This document shows, in pieces, positions 28,049-36,506 of a stretch of 64,000 nucleotides of DNA; position 1 is the stretch's first letter, and each line of letters opens with the position of its first letter. A program made the translations under genes and the position numbers. The stretch is from Zoogloea ramigera (lineage in GTDB: Bacteria; Pseudomonadota; Gammaproteobacteria; Burkholderiales; Rhodocyclaceae). The stretch spans positions 110,745-174,744 of the forward strand of contig NZ_BJNV01000007.1 of the NCBI RefSeq assembly GCF_006539865.1, given 5' to 3'. The notes under the pieces are model-generated. The model was not told where the DNA came from. It did no database searches and saw only the letters and a list, made by a program, of their open reading frames with translations.

Positions 28049-29303
28049 GCCAGTTTCTCCAGTCGGAATGGTCGGGGCGCATGCGTGGGTTCTTGTCCAC
28101 GATGCTGGGGGCGCGTAGCAGCGGAAACTGCTGGGCGATGAGGCGCAGGGTTTGAATGGCCGGGCTGGCGATCAGCAGCTTGACCATCGGGTGGCGCCAC
28201 GAGAGGCGGTCGACCATGTCGTTGGCCTCGTAGGGCACGTCGCCCAGGCCGTCGCCGTTGCGGTCCCAGCCCACGTAGTTGCTCCAGTGGTTGCCTTCCT
28301 TGACGCCCCAGGGCTCGTCGCGGGAGGCCACGTACTTGATCTGCTCCCGGTTCGAGATGAAGTCGTTGCGTTCGACGACGTTGCGCGTCGATCCCGCCCA
28401 CAAATGCACGCCGACCTGGTTATCGACCACCAGGTTGCCGCGCAGGGTGTTGTATTCGGCGTCGTAGATGAAGAAGCCGCGGGCGTTGCCGGCCACCACG
28501 TTGTTCTCGACCACCGCGTCCTGGATGGTGCGCAGCATGATGCCGTGGTCGGAGTTGCCCCAGGCGCGGTTGTTGCGCACCACCTGGTCGCGCACCTCCA
28601 TCAGGGCCAGGCCGCCCCGGTTGAGGAAGGTGTCGTTGTCCTCCCACAGGTTGTGGTAGGAGTTCATGTAGTGGGTGCCGTAGCGGCTGTGGTGCATCTT
28701 GTTGCCGCGGAAGATCGCCTTGTGGGAGACGTCCACGTAGATCGCATCGCGTACGAAGCTGATGTTGTTGCCGATAATGCGCGCGCCGGTGGTGTTGTAG
28801 AGCTGGATGCCGTTGCCCCGCTGGGAGGAGTCGAAATCGCGCTTGCCGGTGATGAGGTTGTTCTCGATCAGCACGTCGTCGGCCTTTTCGATCCACAGGC
28901 CGAACAGGGTGTAGCTGAAGTCGCAGCGGATGACACGGGCCCGGTGGGCGCCGGGCTGGATGTAAACGCCGGCGTTCTGGGCGCCCAGGTCGCCGCCGGA
29001 GTCGGCGACGATGAAGCCCTCGAAGCTCACGTCGGTGGCGACGATGCGCACCGTGTCGCCCTTGCCGCGGCCATCCACGGTCGGGCGATCGACGCCGATG
29101 AGCTTGACAGGTTTTTCGATGCGCAGGTTTTCGGGATAGTGGCCGCGGGCGACCCGGATGGTGTCGCCGGGGGCGGCCTGAACAATGGCGGCCTGGATCG
29201 ACTCACCCGGTTTCACCTGCCACTCGGCGCCGTGGGCACAGCCCGTCACGGCCGCGAAAAGAGCGGCAATGGAGGCGAGGTGGCTAAAGCTGCGTCGTTG
29301 CAT
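28029..29303 (-). CDS. nosD: Periplasmic copper-site maturation protein NosD
   Basis: Right-handed beta-helix protein of the NosDFY complex that works with NosL and NosZ in the periplasm; 424 residues from the ATG at 29303. The N terminus is a signal peptide (LASIAALFAAVTGCAHGA), in which VTGC also resembles a lipobox. From about residue 40 come repeated parallel beta-helix coils (NTIRVA-, VRNNRAWGNSDHGIML-, VENNVVAGNARGFFIYDAEYN-type). The family block IPYEANDMVDRLSW appears as DVPYEANDMVDRLSWRHP. It is first of the nosDFYL run and has a Dnr-like box about 60 nt upstream. Confidence 0.92.
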   Translation of the reverse strand: MQRRSFSHLASIAALFAAVTGCAHGAEWQVKPGESIQAAIVQAAPGDTIRVARGHYPENLRIEKPVKLIGVDRPTVDGRGKGDTVRIVATDVSFEGFIVADSGGDLGAQNAGVYIQPGAHRARVIRCDFSYTLFGLWIEKADDVLIENNLITGKRDFDSSQRGNGIQLYNTTGARIIGNNISFVRDAIYVDVSHKAIFRGNKMHHSRYGTHYMNSYHNLWEDNDTFLNRGGLALMEVRDQVVRNNRAWGNSDHGIMLRTIQDAVVENNVVAGNARGFFIYDAEYNTLRGNLVVDNQVGVHLWAGSTRNVVERNDFISNREQIKYVASRDEPWGVKEGNHWSNYVGWDRNGDGLGDVPYEANDMVDRLSWRHPMVKLLIASPAIQTLRLIAQQFPLLRAPSIVDKNPRMRPDHSDWRNWLGKHYR

Positions 29304-29360
29304 GGGGGCAGGGCGAGATCTGAATGTGCAACAGTGTGCGGCGAAATGCCGCAGCGGGCC

Positions 29361-29374
29361 TTGATTCATGTGAA
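29361..29374 (-). promoter_or_regulatory. Dnr/Fnr-type box upstream of nosD
   Basis: TTGAT-TCAT-GTGAA (read on the minus strand TTCAC-ATGA-ATCAA) has one mismatch to the family box and lies about 58 nt before the nosD start. The -10 candidate at the class II distance (CACACT, 29333-29338) is weak. Confidence 0.5.
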
Positions 29375-29406
29375 TTTGGCGGCCGTGCGCACCTTGGCTC
29401 CCGGGC

Positions 29407-31062
29407 TCAGGCGGCGTCCCTGGCTCGCTTGGCCTCGTTGAGGAGAAAACGCTGGTAGTCGTCGAGGTCGCCGTCGAAGGGCTCGATGCCGCCGCGGGTG
29501 ACCAGCCAGAACTCGTCGCAGACGGCGCGGAGCAGGGCGCGGTCGTGGCTGACCAGCATAACGGTGCCCTCGAACTCGTTGAGGGCGACGCTGAGGGCTT
29601 CACGGGTGGAGAGGTCGAGGTGGTTGGTCGGTTCGTCGAGCAGCAGCAGGTTGGGGCGCTGCCAGACGATCATGCACAGCACGAGGCGAGCCTTCTCGCC
29701 GCCGCTCATGGTGCCCACCGGCTGCTTGACCATGTCGCCGCTGAAGTTGAAGGTGCCGAGGAAGCCGCGCAGGTCCTGCTCGCGGCCGGCCACCCAGCCG
29801 CTCTTGCCGGCGGCGATGGTGTCCTTGGCGAGGCGGATCATGTGCTCCATCGGGGTGTCCTCGGGGCGCAGCACGTCGAGCTCCTGCTGGGCGAAGTAGC
29901 CGATGTTGAGGCCCTTGCCTTCGGTGATCTCACCGCTCACCGGCGCCAGCGTGCGGGCGATGGTCTTGACCAGGGTGGATTTGCCCTGGCCGTTGGCGCC
30001 GAGGATGCCGATGCGCTGGCCTGCATGCACCGAGCGGTTGATGTTGCGCACGATGACGGTGGGCGGCGCGCCGGCCGGGGCGTCGGCGGCGGGCGGGTAG
30101 CCGGCAGCCACATCGACCATCGCGAGCATGGGATTGGGCAGGTTGGCGGGCTCCTGGAACTCGAAGTTGAACTCGGCATCGGCCAGCACCGGCGCGATCT
30201 TCTCCATCCGCTCCAGCGCCTTGACCCGGCTCTGGGCCTGCTTGGCTTTGCTGGCCTTGGCCTTGAAGCGGTCTATGAACTTCTTGAGGTGGGCGATCTT
30301 GTCGGCCTGCTTGGCGACGGCAGCCTGCTGCAGCAGCATCTGCTCGGCGCGCATGTCTTCAAAAGTGCTGTAGTTGCCGCCGTAGCGCACCAACCGAGCG
30401 TTGTCGATGTGCAGCGTCACGTTGGTGATGGCGTCGAGGAACTCCCGGTCGTGGCTGATCACGATGAGGGTGCCGGTGTAGCGCTTGAGCCAGGCTTCGA
30501 GCCAGACCAGGGCGTCGAGATCCAGGTGGTTGGTGGGTTCGTCGAGGAGCAGCAGGTCGGACGGGCACATCAGCGCGCGGGCCAGCTGCAGGCGCATCCG
30601 CCAGCCGCCCGAGAAGCTGTTTACCGGTTGCGACAGCTCCGACACCTTGAAGCCGAGGCCGAGCACCAGGGCCTGGGCGCGGGCTTCGGCATCGTGGGCG
30701 CCGGCGTCGTGGAGCTCCATGTAGGCGTGGGCCATGCGCATGCCGTCGTCGCTGGCTTCGGCGGCGGCGACTTCTTGTTGCGCGGCCAGCAGCACGGAGT
30801 CGCCTTCGATCACGAAGTCGGTGGCGCTCTGGGTTGTTTCGGGCATGTCCTGCGCCACCTGGGCCATGCGCCAGTGGCCGGGGATCGAATAGTCACCACC
30901 GTCTTCGTGCAGGCTGCCGTTGAACAGCCCGAACAGGGACGACTTGCCGGCGCCGTTGCGCCCCACCAGGCCGACCTTCTCGCCGGGGTTGAGGGTGACG
31001 GAGCTGCGTTCGAGCAGCACTTTGGCACCGCGGCGGAGGGTGACGTTCTTGAGGGTGATCAT
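29407..31062 (-). CDS. ABC-F family ATPase (YheS-type), short C terminus
   Basis: Soluble protein with two tandem ABC domains and no membrane part, of the ribosome-associated ABC-F family; 551 residues. First Walker A GRNGAGKSS near residue 35, signature FSGGWRMRL, Walker B LLLLDEPTNHLDLD; second Walker A GANGQGKST near residue 352, signature MSGGEKARL, Walker B LLLLDEPTNHLDL. The linker with KAKASKAKQAQSRVKALERME matches YheS closely. Unlike Escherichia coli YheS (637 residues) it stops right after the second ATPase domain (FDGDLDDYQRFLLNEAKRARDAA), so the C-terminal coiled coil is missing. nosD begins about 100 nt downstream. Confidence 0.9.
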   Translation of the reverse strand: MITLKNVTLRRGAKVLLERSSVTLNPGEKVGLVGRNGAGKSSLFGLFNGSLHEDGGDYSIPGHWRMAQVAQDMPETTQSATDFVIEGDSVLLAAQQEVAAAEASDDGMRMAHAYMELHDAGAHDAEARAQALVLGLGFKVSELSQPVNSFSGGWRMRLQLARALMCPSDLLLLDEPTNHLDLDALVWLEAWLKRYTGTLIVISHDREFLDAITNVTLHIDNARLVRYGGNYSTFEDMRAEQMLLQQAAVAKQADKIAHLKKFIDRFKAKASKAKQAQSRVKALERMEKIAPVLADAEFNFEFQEPANLPNPMLAMVDVAAGYPPAADAPAGAPPTVIVRNINRSVHAGQRIGILGANGQGKSTLVKTIARTLAPVSGEITEGKGLNIGYFAQQELDVLRPEDTPMEHMIRLAKDTIAAGKSGWVAGREQDLRGFLGTFNFSGDMVKQPVGTMSGGEKARLVLCMIVWQRPNLLLLDEPTNHLDLSTREALSVALNEFEGTVMLVSHDRALLRAVCDEFWLVTRGGIEPFDGDLDDYQRFLLNEAKRARDAA

Positions 31063-31153
31063 GGGCGAAGATGGCTGCAGGAAGGCCGCGCATGATAGCC
31101 GTCGGGGGGGCCGGCGCCCACGAATATTTGGCTGGCTGCGCGGCCAGCCGTGC

Positions 31154-31456
31154 TCAGAGCGGCGCCCGGTCGATGGCCGAGAGCGCGGGGTTGACGTCGA
31201 AGATCTTGCCATTCACGCGGGGGATGCCGAAGCCTGTGAGGCGGGCGGTGTGCATCGCGAGGTAGGCCTCGGCGCTGGCGCGATCGGCAAACAGGTAGAT
31301 GCCGCCAGCCTCGGCGGTGGCCGGGTTTTCGGTCCAGATCTTCCAGATCAGGCCGGGCTCATTGGCGATGGATTCGGCGAGGCCCCGGAGGGCTTCGGTC
31401 ATCGCCTCGCCCCAGGGGCCGGCGAACGGGAAGTCGACTTGCAGGAGGACGGACAT
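31154..31456 (-). CDS. YdhR-type putative monooxygenase
   Basis: 100-residue protein resembling YdhR, a dimeric alpha/beta-barrel family annotated as putative monooxygenase. Visible similarity: N-terminal LLQVDFPFAGPWG, central GLIWKIWTENPATAEAGGIYLFADRASAEAYLAMH and the C-terminal GFGIPRVNGKIFDVNPALS. Cytosolic, no cofactor motif. Function in the cell is not known. Same strand as the ABC-F gene, 91 nt upstream of it. Confidence 0.8.
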   Translation of the reverse strand: MSVLLQVDFPFAGPWGEAMTEALRGLAESIANEPGLIWKIWTENPATAEAGGIYLFADRASAEAYLAMHTARLTGFGIPRVNGKIFDVNPALSAIDRAPL

Positions 31457-31617
31457 GGAAAGACCTTTCTGGTTGATGGGCTATTGCCCGGAGGCTACGC
31501 CCGCGCCCCGGGTTTGGCAAAACCTGCCGCGGGGGCCTTGTCATTTGTGGCATCGGGCATACCCATGGGGCGCCGGTAGTGCAAGAATGACGGGGACAAT
31601 CAAAGGGAGCAAACGTC

Positions 31618-31896
31618 ATGAGCAACAAGCACCGGCATGTTCTTGAAGCGATCTTCCGTGACCCGGTCAGCAGCAACATCCAGTGGCGCGAGGTCGAGTC
31701 CCTGCTCACCCACCTGGGGGCGACGGTCGAGCCCGGGCATGGCGCCCGGTTCCGCATCCTGCTCAATCGCCACGAGTTCTTCGTGCATCACCCCCACCAC
31801 GGCAACGAGTTCGCCAAGCAGGAGATCAAGCACCTGCGGGAGTGTCTGGCGGGGGCGGGGGTCAGTCTGTCGAAGTACGACGAGGAGCGGAAGTGA
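31618..31896 (+). CDS. HicA-family-like small protein without HicB
   Basis: 92 residues with the fold pattern of HicA-type double-stranded-RNA-binding toxins as annotated in many proteobacteria (WREVESLLTHLGA, then a basic strand ARFRILLNRHEFFVHHPHH, then KHLRECLAGAGV). GGGAGCA precedes the ATG. The usual GSH active-site motif is not clear here; GHGARFR stands in its place. No HicB antitoxin lies on either side, so an orphan or domesticated member is likely. Confidence 0.65.
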   Translation: MSNKHRHVLEAIFRDPVSSNIQWREVESLLTHLGATVEPGHGARFRILLNRHEFFVHHPHHGNEFAKQEIKHLRECLAGAGVSLSKYDEERK

Positions 31897-31932
31897 GCGT
31901 GGCGCCGGCCGGTCGTGCTTTTGTTGCGGTGT

Positions 31933-32334
31933 TTACTCGACCCGGCCGCGCCCGGCCTTGATGGCGCTGCGGCGGGCCTTGCCGTCGAGGCGGCGGGTGA
32001 CGGCGCCGCGGCTGGGCCGGGTGGGGCGGCGGGCCTTTTGTACGTGTGAGGCGGCATCCACCAGCTCTTGCAGCCTGCGCAGGGCTTCGGCGCGGTTCTT
32101 CTCGAGGCTGCGGTGTTCCTGGGCCTTGATGATGATCACGCCATTTTTGCTGATACGCTGATCGCCCAGCGCGAGCAGGCGTTCACGCACGGCCTCGGGC
32201 AGGCTCGAGGCATGGATGTCGAAGCGCAGATGGGCTGCGCTGGAGACCTTGTTGACGTTCTGGCCACCGGCGCCCTGGGCGCGGATGGCGGTGAATTCCA
32301 CTTCGTCTTCAGCGATGGGGTGGGCGGGATGCAT
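31933..32334 (-). CDS. arfB: Alternative ribosome-rescue factor ArfB (YaeJ)
   Basis: Peptidyl-tRNA hydrolase that frees stalled ribosomes lacking a stop codon; 133 residues. The catalytic GGQ is at residues 23-25 inside AIRAQGAGGQNVNKVSSAAHLRFDI, and the C-terminal tail (from about residue 98) is strongly basic, as needed to enter the empty mRNA channel. Convergent with the HicA-like gene and divergent from the LapA-like gene. Normal length. Confidence 0.92.
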   Translation of the reverse strand: MHPAHPIAEDEVEFTAIRAQGAGGQNVNKVSSAAHLRFDIHASSLPEAVRERLLALGDQRISKNGVIIIKAQEHRSLEKNRAEALRRLQELVDAASHVQKARRPTRPSRGAVTRRLDGKARRSAIKAGRGRVE

Positions 32335-32420
32335 GGCTGCACTTTAACGCAGGCTTGCGGTGTGCGGCAGCGCCGTGGCCGGGGTGTCGTGACGAATCGG
32401 TTTCGGGAGGGTTGATAGAG

Positions 32421-32924
32421 ATGAGAGTCGCAATCGTGTTGTTGTTGCTTGTCCTGGCCGGTACGGCGGCTTTCGTGACGCTGAACTGGGGGGCGGTCAT
32501 CACCCCTGTCGATCTGAGCCTGGGGGTGGGCATGGTGAAGATGCCCCTGGGGCTGGTGATGCTGGGGCTGCTGCTGGCGATCACCGCGCTGTTTCTGGTG
32601 TTCGTGCTCTTCCTGCAAACGTCGGTGCTGCTCGAAACCCGCCGCCAGGCCAAGGAGATCCGGGCCAGCCGGGATCTGGCCGACCAGGCCGAGGCGTCGC
32701 GCTTCACCGAGCTACGCAGCTTCCTCGAGGCCGAGTTTGCGGGGCGGGGCGCGCAGAAGGGGGATTCGGGGGCTTCCCAGGCGGCCGTGCTCGAGCGCAT
32801 GGAGCGGCTCGAGCAGGGCTTGCGGGTGTTGATCGAGCAGTCGGGCAATGGCCTCGCCGCGCACATCGGCGAGCTGGAGGACCGGCTCGAGAAGGCCAGC
32901 GTGCTGCCCGTCGATAGGCGCTGA
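32421..32924 (+). CDS. LapA-domain membrane protein
   Basis: 167 residues. Two N-terminal spans (about residues 3-20 and 41-67) fit the LapA/YciS (DUF1049) architecture, followed by a cytoplasmic helical region with charged heptad-like character (RRQAKEIRASRDLADQAEASRFTEL and VLERMERLEQGLRVLI). The ATG at 32421 starts the first span; an earlier in-frame ATG would add 22 unlikely residues. Function unknown; it faces the nos membrane gene convergently. Confidence 0.7.
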   Translation: MRVAIVLLLLVLAGTAAFVTLNWGAVITPVDLSLGVGMVKMPLGLVMLGLLLAITALFLVFVLFLQTSVLLETRRQAKEIRASRDLADQAEASRFTELRSFLEAEFAGRGAQKGDSGASQAAVLERMERLEQGLRVLIEQSGNGLAAHIGELEDRLEKASVLPVDRR

Positions 32925-32929
32925 CGGCC

Positions 32930-33352
32930 TCAGACCTGCAGGATGCCCGCGGTTTTGAGGCCGATGAACAGCGCCGCGCCGATCAGCAGGTTCTTGAAGC
33001 TCACGTAGCACAGCATGTCCATCAGCGTGGCCCGGCGGTACAGGCGGCCCCACCAGGGGCCTTCCTTCACGTAGGGCTTGGCGTCTATCCGGACGAATAC
33101 CTCAAACACGCTCCAGCCGAACCACCAGCCGATAATCGCCCCGGCCGACAGATGGCCGAGGGCCGCCATCACCCACGCCACCGTGGCGGCGATGGCGATC
33201 GCAAAGCCGGCGCCCTGGATGGCCTTTTTGGCGGGCTGGCCCTTGCCGGCCCAGGGCCACAGGTGGTCGCGCAGCTCGGCCAGCAGCCAGGCGGGGCCGC
33301 TGGCGTCACCGTAGGCGGGCTGGCGCAGTTCGTTGCGGTCGGCGATGGTCAT
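32930..33352 (-). CDS. Small membrane protein coupled to nosR, function unknown
   Basis: 140 residues beginning in the last codons of nosR (4-nt overlap), so translated with it. The first 50 residues are hydrophilic (LRQPAYGDASGPAWLLAELRDHLWPWAGKG), then two or three hydrophobic spans (AIQGAGFAIAIAATVAWVMAALG, AIIGWWFGWSVFEVFVRI, LIGAALFIGLKTAGIL). No Cys-based cofactor site. I associate similar small membrane proteins with nos loci of denitrifying betaproteobacteria but know no assigned role. Confidence 0.75.
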   Translation of the reverse strand: MTIADRNELRQPAYGDASGPAWLLAELRDHLWPWAGKGQPAKKAIQGAGFAIAIAATVAWVMAALGHLSAGAIIGWWFGWSVFEVFVRIDAKPYVKEGPWWGRLYRRATLMDMLCYVSFKNLLIGAALFIGLKTAGILQV

Positions 33353-35550
33353 GCCTGGGCTCCTTGGGGTTTCTTGTCCATCGGGACGGGCTTGATGGGG
33401 ATGAAGTAGCCCTTGCCGTTGATGGCCGTGAGGGGCTGGCCGGCCTTGTCGCGGCGCTTGCGTTCCTGGGCCAGGGGCGGGCAGGCGTGGTCGTCGTAGT
33501 ACAGCACCATGCAGTCGAGGCACAGCATGCATTCGCGCTGGTCGATGTTGCCCTTGGTGTCGATGGCCAGCGAGCCGCAGCCCTTGGCGCAGGCCTTGCA
33601 GCTGGTGCATTCGTCCTTGCGCTTGAGGCCGAACCACCGGAAGGTGGTGGGCATCGCCAGCGCGGCGCCGAGGGGGCACAGGTATTTGCAGAAGGGCCGC
33701 TCGATGAAGATCGAGATGCCCAGCAGGCCCGCCGCGAACAGGCTGTAGGGCCAGCTGCGGTTGAGGATGCCGACCAGGAAGGTGGTCTTGAAAGGTTCGA
33801 CCTCGGCGAGCTTTTCGGCCAGGCCCATGCTGAAGAACGACACCGCCAGCAGCCCGAAGAAGATGGCGTACTTGAGCCACTTGAGCTTGTCGTGGAGGGC
33901 CTGGGGCAGGTGGGTCTGGAAGCGCTTGAGGCCGACCGCGCTGCCGAGCTTGTAGAGCAGCTCGGAGAGCGAGCCGAAGGGGCACATCCAGCCGCAGAAG
34001 AGTCCGCGGCCCCAGATGAACACCGTGACGATGATGAAGATCCAGAAGATGAAGATCAGCGGATCCGACAGGAAGAGCTCCCATTTCCACTGGAACAGCA
34101 GGCTGTGGAACCAGGTGAGCACCTGGGTGATCGACGGCTGGGCCATCGCGTAGAAGCCGACGAAGCCGATGCTCACCACCCAGCCGGTGTACTTGAAGGC
34201 GTTTACCGGCCACTTGTTGTGGCGGCTCGAGCGGCGGACCAGCTTGTCGCGGCTGGCGTAGGCAGCCGAGATCACCAGCAGCAGCGTGACGAAGATGCCG
34301 ATGTCGACGGCCTTGTCCTTCCACACCTTGAGCCAGGTCGGGTCGGGCTTGACGATCTTCGGGCGGCCGCCTTCGAGGTAGGCGTCGGCGAGCCAGTATT
34401 CGCGGTCGAAGTTGGCGAAGGTCTTGGCGGCGGTTTCCTTGTCGATCTTGTTGCCCAGGAAGACCAGCTTCCAGGGGAAGGCCCCCGAGAAGCTCTTGCC
34501 GCGGATGATGAAGATCGCCGATTCGTCAAAGGCCGGTGCGCCGGCCGCCGAGACGCCCCACAGGTTGAGGTAGTCGAGGTCGCGGAAGGTGAAGGAGTCG
34601 CCGCCCTGGCGTACCTGCACCCGGTCGTAAATGCCACCGCGCACGAAGCCGGAACCCTTGAACGAGTCCATGCCGGCCGTCTTGATGATGAAGATGGCGT
34701 GCTCGCCCTCCTTCAGGCGGCTCATCAGGCCGGCGTAGCCGTCCTTGCCGAGGATGGCCTGGCCGACGGTGGGCTGGTTCAGATAGCCGAACCAGAGGTC
34801 CATGTAGGGCCGGCCGTCGTTCTTGAGGCCGACCTCTTCGGGCTTGACGGTGAGGCGTTGCACGCTGCCGTCCTCGACGAGCTGGGCCCAGCCGGGCGTG
34901 GTGGTGGCCGGCGGGAACTTGGCCTGGGGCCGGACCACGGGCTTGAGGATGCCGACCTGCTTGGCCACCTCGCCGCCGGACAGCATCATGACCTGGTTCT
35001 GGGCGATGACGGTGACGGTGGCACCGGTGATGGCGTCGAGGCCGATGAGGTTTTCCTCGGGCCGCGACCTGCCGATCTCGATGTTGTCGCCGACGAACTT
35101 GCCGAGGTACTGGTTATTGAACTTGATCAGCGCCGATTCGGGGATGCCGAGCAGCAGGATGGGCTCGGAGTGCTTGAGGATCTTGACCCCGGAGAACTTG
35201 CCGGCGGTGTCCATGCCGATCAGGGTGACCACCGGCTTGCCCGAGTAGGCGGGGATGTCGGTGATGTCGGTGGACAGCATCACGTAGCCGAGGAGCTTCT
35301 TCTGGCCGGCTTCGTCGGCGTAGGCCTCGACGTAGGGCGGCTGGCCCTTGCGCTCGGAGAACGAGGTGGCGCCGGGCATCACGTCCTTGCAGGGCGCGTA
35401 GTCGCACATCCTGGGCGAACTCGACAGCTCCGGCGGAAGCTTGACCTCGTAGGTGTCGGCGAGGCTGGCACCCGCCAGGGCGAGGCCGGCGAGCAGGGCG
35501 GCACCTTGCCGATACAGCCGGCGCAGATGGGAGAGGAGGGGGGACTTCAT
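33349..35550 (-). CDS. nosR: NosR, membrane flavo-iron-sulfur protein of nitrous oxide respiration
   Basis: Membrane protein thought to pass electrons to NosZ and needed for nos expression; 733 residues. A signal or anchor helix (AALLAGLALAGASLA) is followed by a periplasmic FMN-binding domain with the covalent flavin motif TGAT at residues 175-178. Then come about six membrane spans with NapH-like CxxxCP motifs (CGWMCPFG, CKYLCPLG) and a C-terminal cytoplasmic ferredoxin region (CTSCKACAKGC, CMLCLDCM). Flavin attachment would need an ApbE/NosX enzyme, which is not in this window. It has its own leader after the terminator at 35626-35663. Confidence 0.95.
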   Translation of the reverse strand: MKSPLLSHLRRLYRQGAALLAGLALAGASLADTYEVKLPPELSSSPRMCDYAPCKDVMPGATSFSERKGQPPYVEAYADEAGQKKLLGYVMLSTDITDIPAYSGKPVVTLIGMDTAGKFSGVKILKHSEPILLLGIPESALIKFNNQYLGKFVGDNIEIGRSRPEENLIGLDAITGATVTVIAQNQVMMLSGGEVAKQVGILKPVVRPQAKFPPATTTPGWAQLVEDGSVQRLTVKPEEVGLKNDGRPYMDLWFGYLNQPTVGQAILGKDGYAGLMSRLKEGEHAIFIIKTAGMDSFKGSGFVRGGIYDRVQVRQGGDSFTFRDLDYLNLWGVSAAGAPAFDESAIFIIRGKSFSGAFPWKLVFLGNKIDKETAAKTFANFDREYWLADAYLEGGRPKIVKPDPTWLKVWKDKAVDIGIFVTLLLVISAAYASRDKLVRRSSRHNKWPVNAFKYTGWVVSIGFVGFYAMAQPSITQVLTWFHSLLFQWKWELFLSDPLIFIFWIFIIVTVFIWGRGLFCGWMCPFGSLSELLYKLGSAVGLKRFQTHLPQALHDKLKWLKYAIFFGLLAVSFFSMGLAEKLAEVEPFKTTFLVGILNRSWPYSLFAAGLLGISIFIERPFCKYLCPLGAALAMPTTFRWFGLKRKDECTSCKACAKGCGSLAIDTKGNIDQRECMLCLDCMVLYYDDHACPPLAQERKRRDKAGQPLTAINGKGYFIPIKPVPMDKKPQGAQA

Positions 35551-35608
35551 GGGGGCTCCGATGAATCAGCGTTTCGTGAAATTCTGATATGGCTCGGGGG
35601 CGGTGTCC

Positions 35609-35622
35609 TTAAGCTGGGTCAA
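35609..35622 (-). promoter_or_regulatory. Degenerate Dnr/Fnr-type box upstream of nosR
   Basis: On the minus strand TTGAC-CCAG-CTTAA: one perfect half-site and one poor one. CAGAAT (35581-35586) lies about 32 nt from its centre, the class II distance. Tentative. Confidence 0.4.
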
Positions 35623-35625
35623 GCA

Positions 35626-35663
35626 CCAAAAATTGGCGGTGCGACGTGCCGCGCAGCACCGCC
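35626..35663 (-). terminator. Terminator between the PilJ-like gene and nosR
   Basis: GGCGGTGC (35635-35642) and GCACCGCC (35656-35663) form a perfect 8-bp stem; on the minus strand it is followed by AATTTTT. It lies 6 nt after the PilJ-like stop codon and separates it from nosR. Confidence 0.7.
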
Positions 35664-35668
35664 GGAGT

Positions 35669-36463
35669 TCAGGGGCGCGCCGGGCCGAGCAGGCTGACGA
35701 CGAGCTTCTCGGTGGCGCCCAGCACCTGTTCGCTCATCTCCATCACGGCGGGGGCGTTCTTCTTCAGCTCGCCCGGTGTACCCGGCTTGCCGGCGGCTCC
35801 GTCGTAGTCGGACCAGACCTGGTTGAGGGCTTCCACGGCCCGGCGAGTGTCGGCCGGCAGGGCATCGTTGCGGCGGATCCGCACGAGGTTGGCGGAGAAC
35901 TCGCTGCGTGCGTAGCTGAGCTCCATCGTCGGTGCGTTCGGGGTCATGAGGCCGCTGTCGCGGTAGAGGTAGAACATGCCGATGCGCTGGGACAGGAGGC
36001 GCATCCGGGCGGGCAGGGTGAGCCGGCGGGCGTCCTCGGAGCCGGTGCTGTTGATGGCCATCGCAAGGTGCTGGGTGGCCGTCTGCAGGGCTTCGGTGTC
36101 GTCGTAGAGGGCCTTGGCGCCGGTGGCATCGGGGGCGGCGGTGAGGCGGGCGCGTACGCTGCTCCAGCGGGTCTCAACGGCGCTCAGCTTGGCGTGGGCG
36201 GTATCGTCCAGCTTGGCAGAGCGCAGGGCGGCGAGGTTCTGGTCGAGGCGCGATACGGATTCGGCGAGCAGCCGGCGGCCAGTCTCTGGGTTTATTCCTT
36301 GCTGCACCATCAGATAGGCCTTGGTGGCGCGGGGGGCGAGCATGCGGCTCTGTTCGGCGAGGTCGGCGGTGGTCTCGTGGGTGCTGGCCAGTGCAGCGGG
36401 GCTGGTGGCAAGGATGAGAAAACTTGCGGTCAGTGCCGCGGCGAGGTTGGTGGCGAGACGCAT
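35669..36463 (-). CDS. Exported PilJ/NarX-type sensor-domain protein
   Basis: 264 residues from the ATG at 36463, with a Sec signal peptide (LATNLAAALTASFLILATSPAALA) and no later membrane span, so it should be periplasmic. The mature part seems to hold two copies of the helical PilJ N-terminal/nitrate-sensor-like domain. The first has AEQSRMLAPRATKAYLMVQQG and the second ARMRLLSQRIGMFYLYRDSG, which resembles the P-box of NarX/PilJ sensors. No kinase, HAMP or signalling domain follows. It lies just downstream of nosZ, behind a terminator, so it probably depends on read-through or a weak own promoter. Ligand unknown; nitrate or nitrite is a guess. Confidence 0.75.
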   Translation of the reverse strand: MRLATNLAAALTASFLILATSPAALASTHETTADLAEQSRMLAPRATKAYLMVQQGINPETGRRLLAESVSRLDQNLAALRSAKLDDTAHAKLSAVETRWSSVRARLTAAPDATGAKALYDDTEALQTATQHLAMAINSTGSEDARRLTLPARMRLLSQRIGMFYLYRDSGLMTPNAPTMELSYARSEFSANLVRIRRNDALPADTRRAVEALNQVWSDYDGAAGKPGTPGELKKNAPAVMEMSEQVLGATEKLVVSLLGPARP

Positions 36464-36506
36464 CGGAGGGCTCCGGGCTAGCGCTGCCAGAGGCCGGCAG
36501 CAGCTT

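Noticed and set aside
33364..35697. Long plus-strand open frame opposite nosR
   Set aside because: Shadow of GC-rich codon ends; the minus-strand NosR motifs are complete and the shadow protein is Val/Glu/Gly low-complexity.
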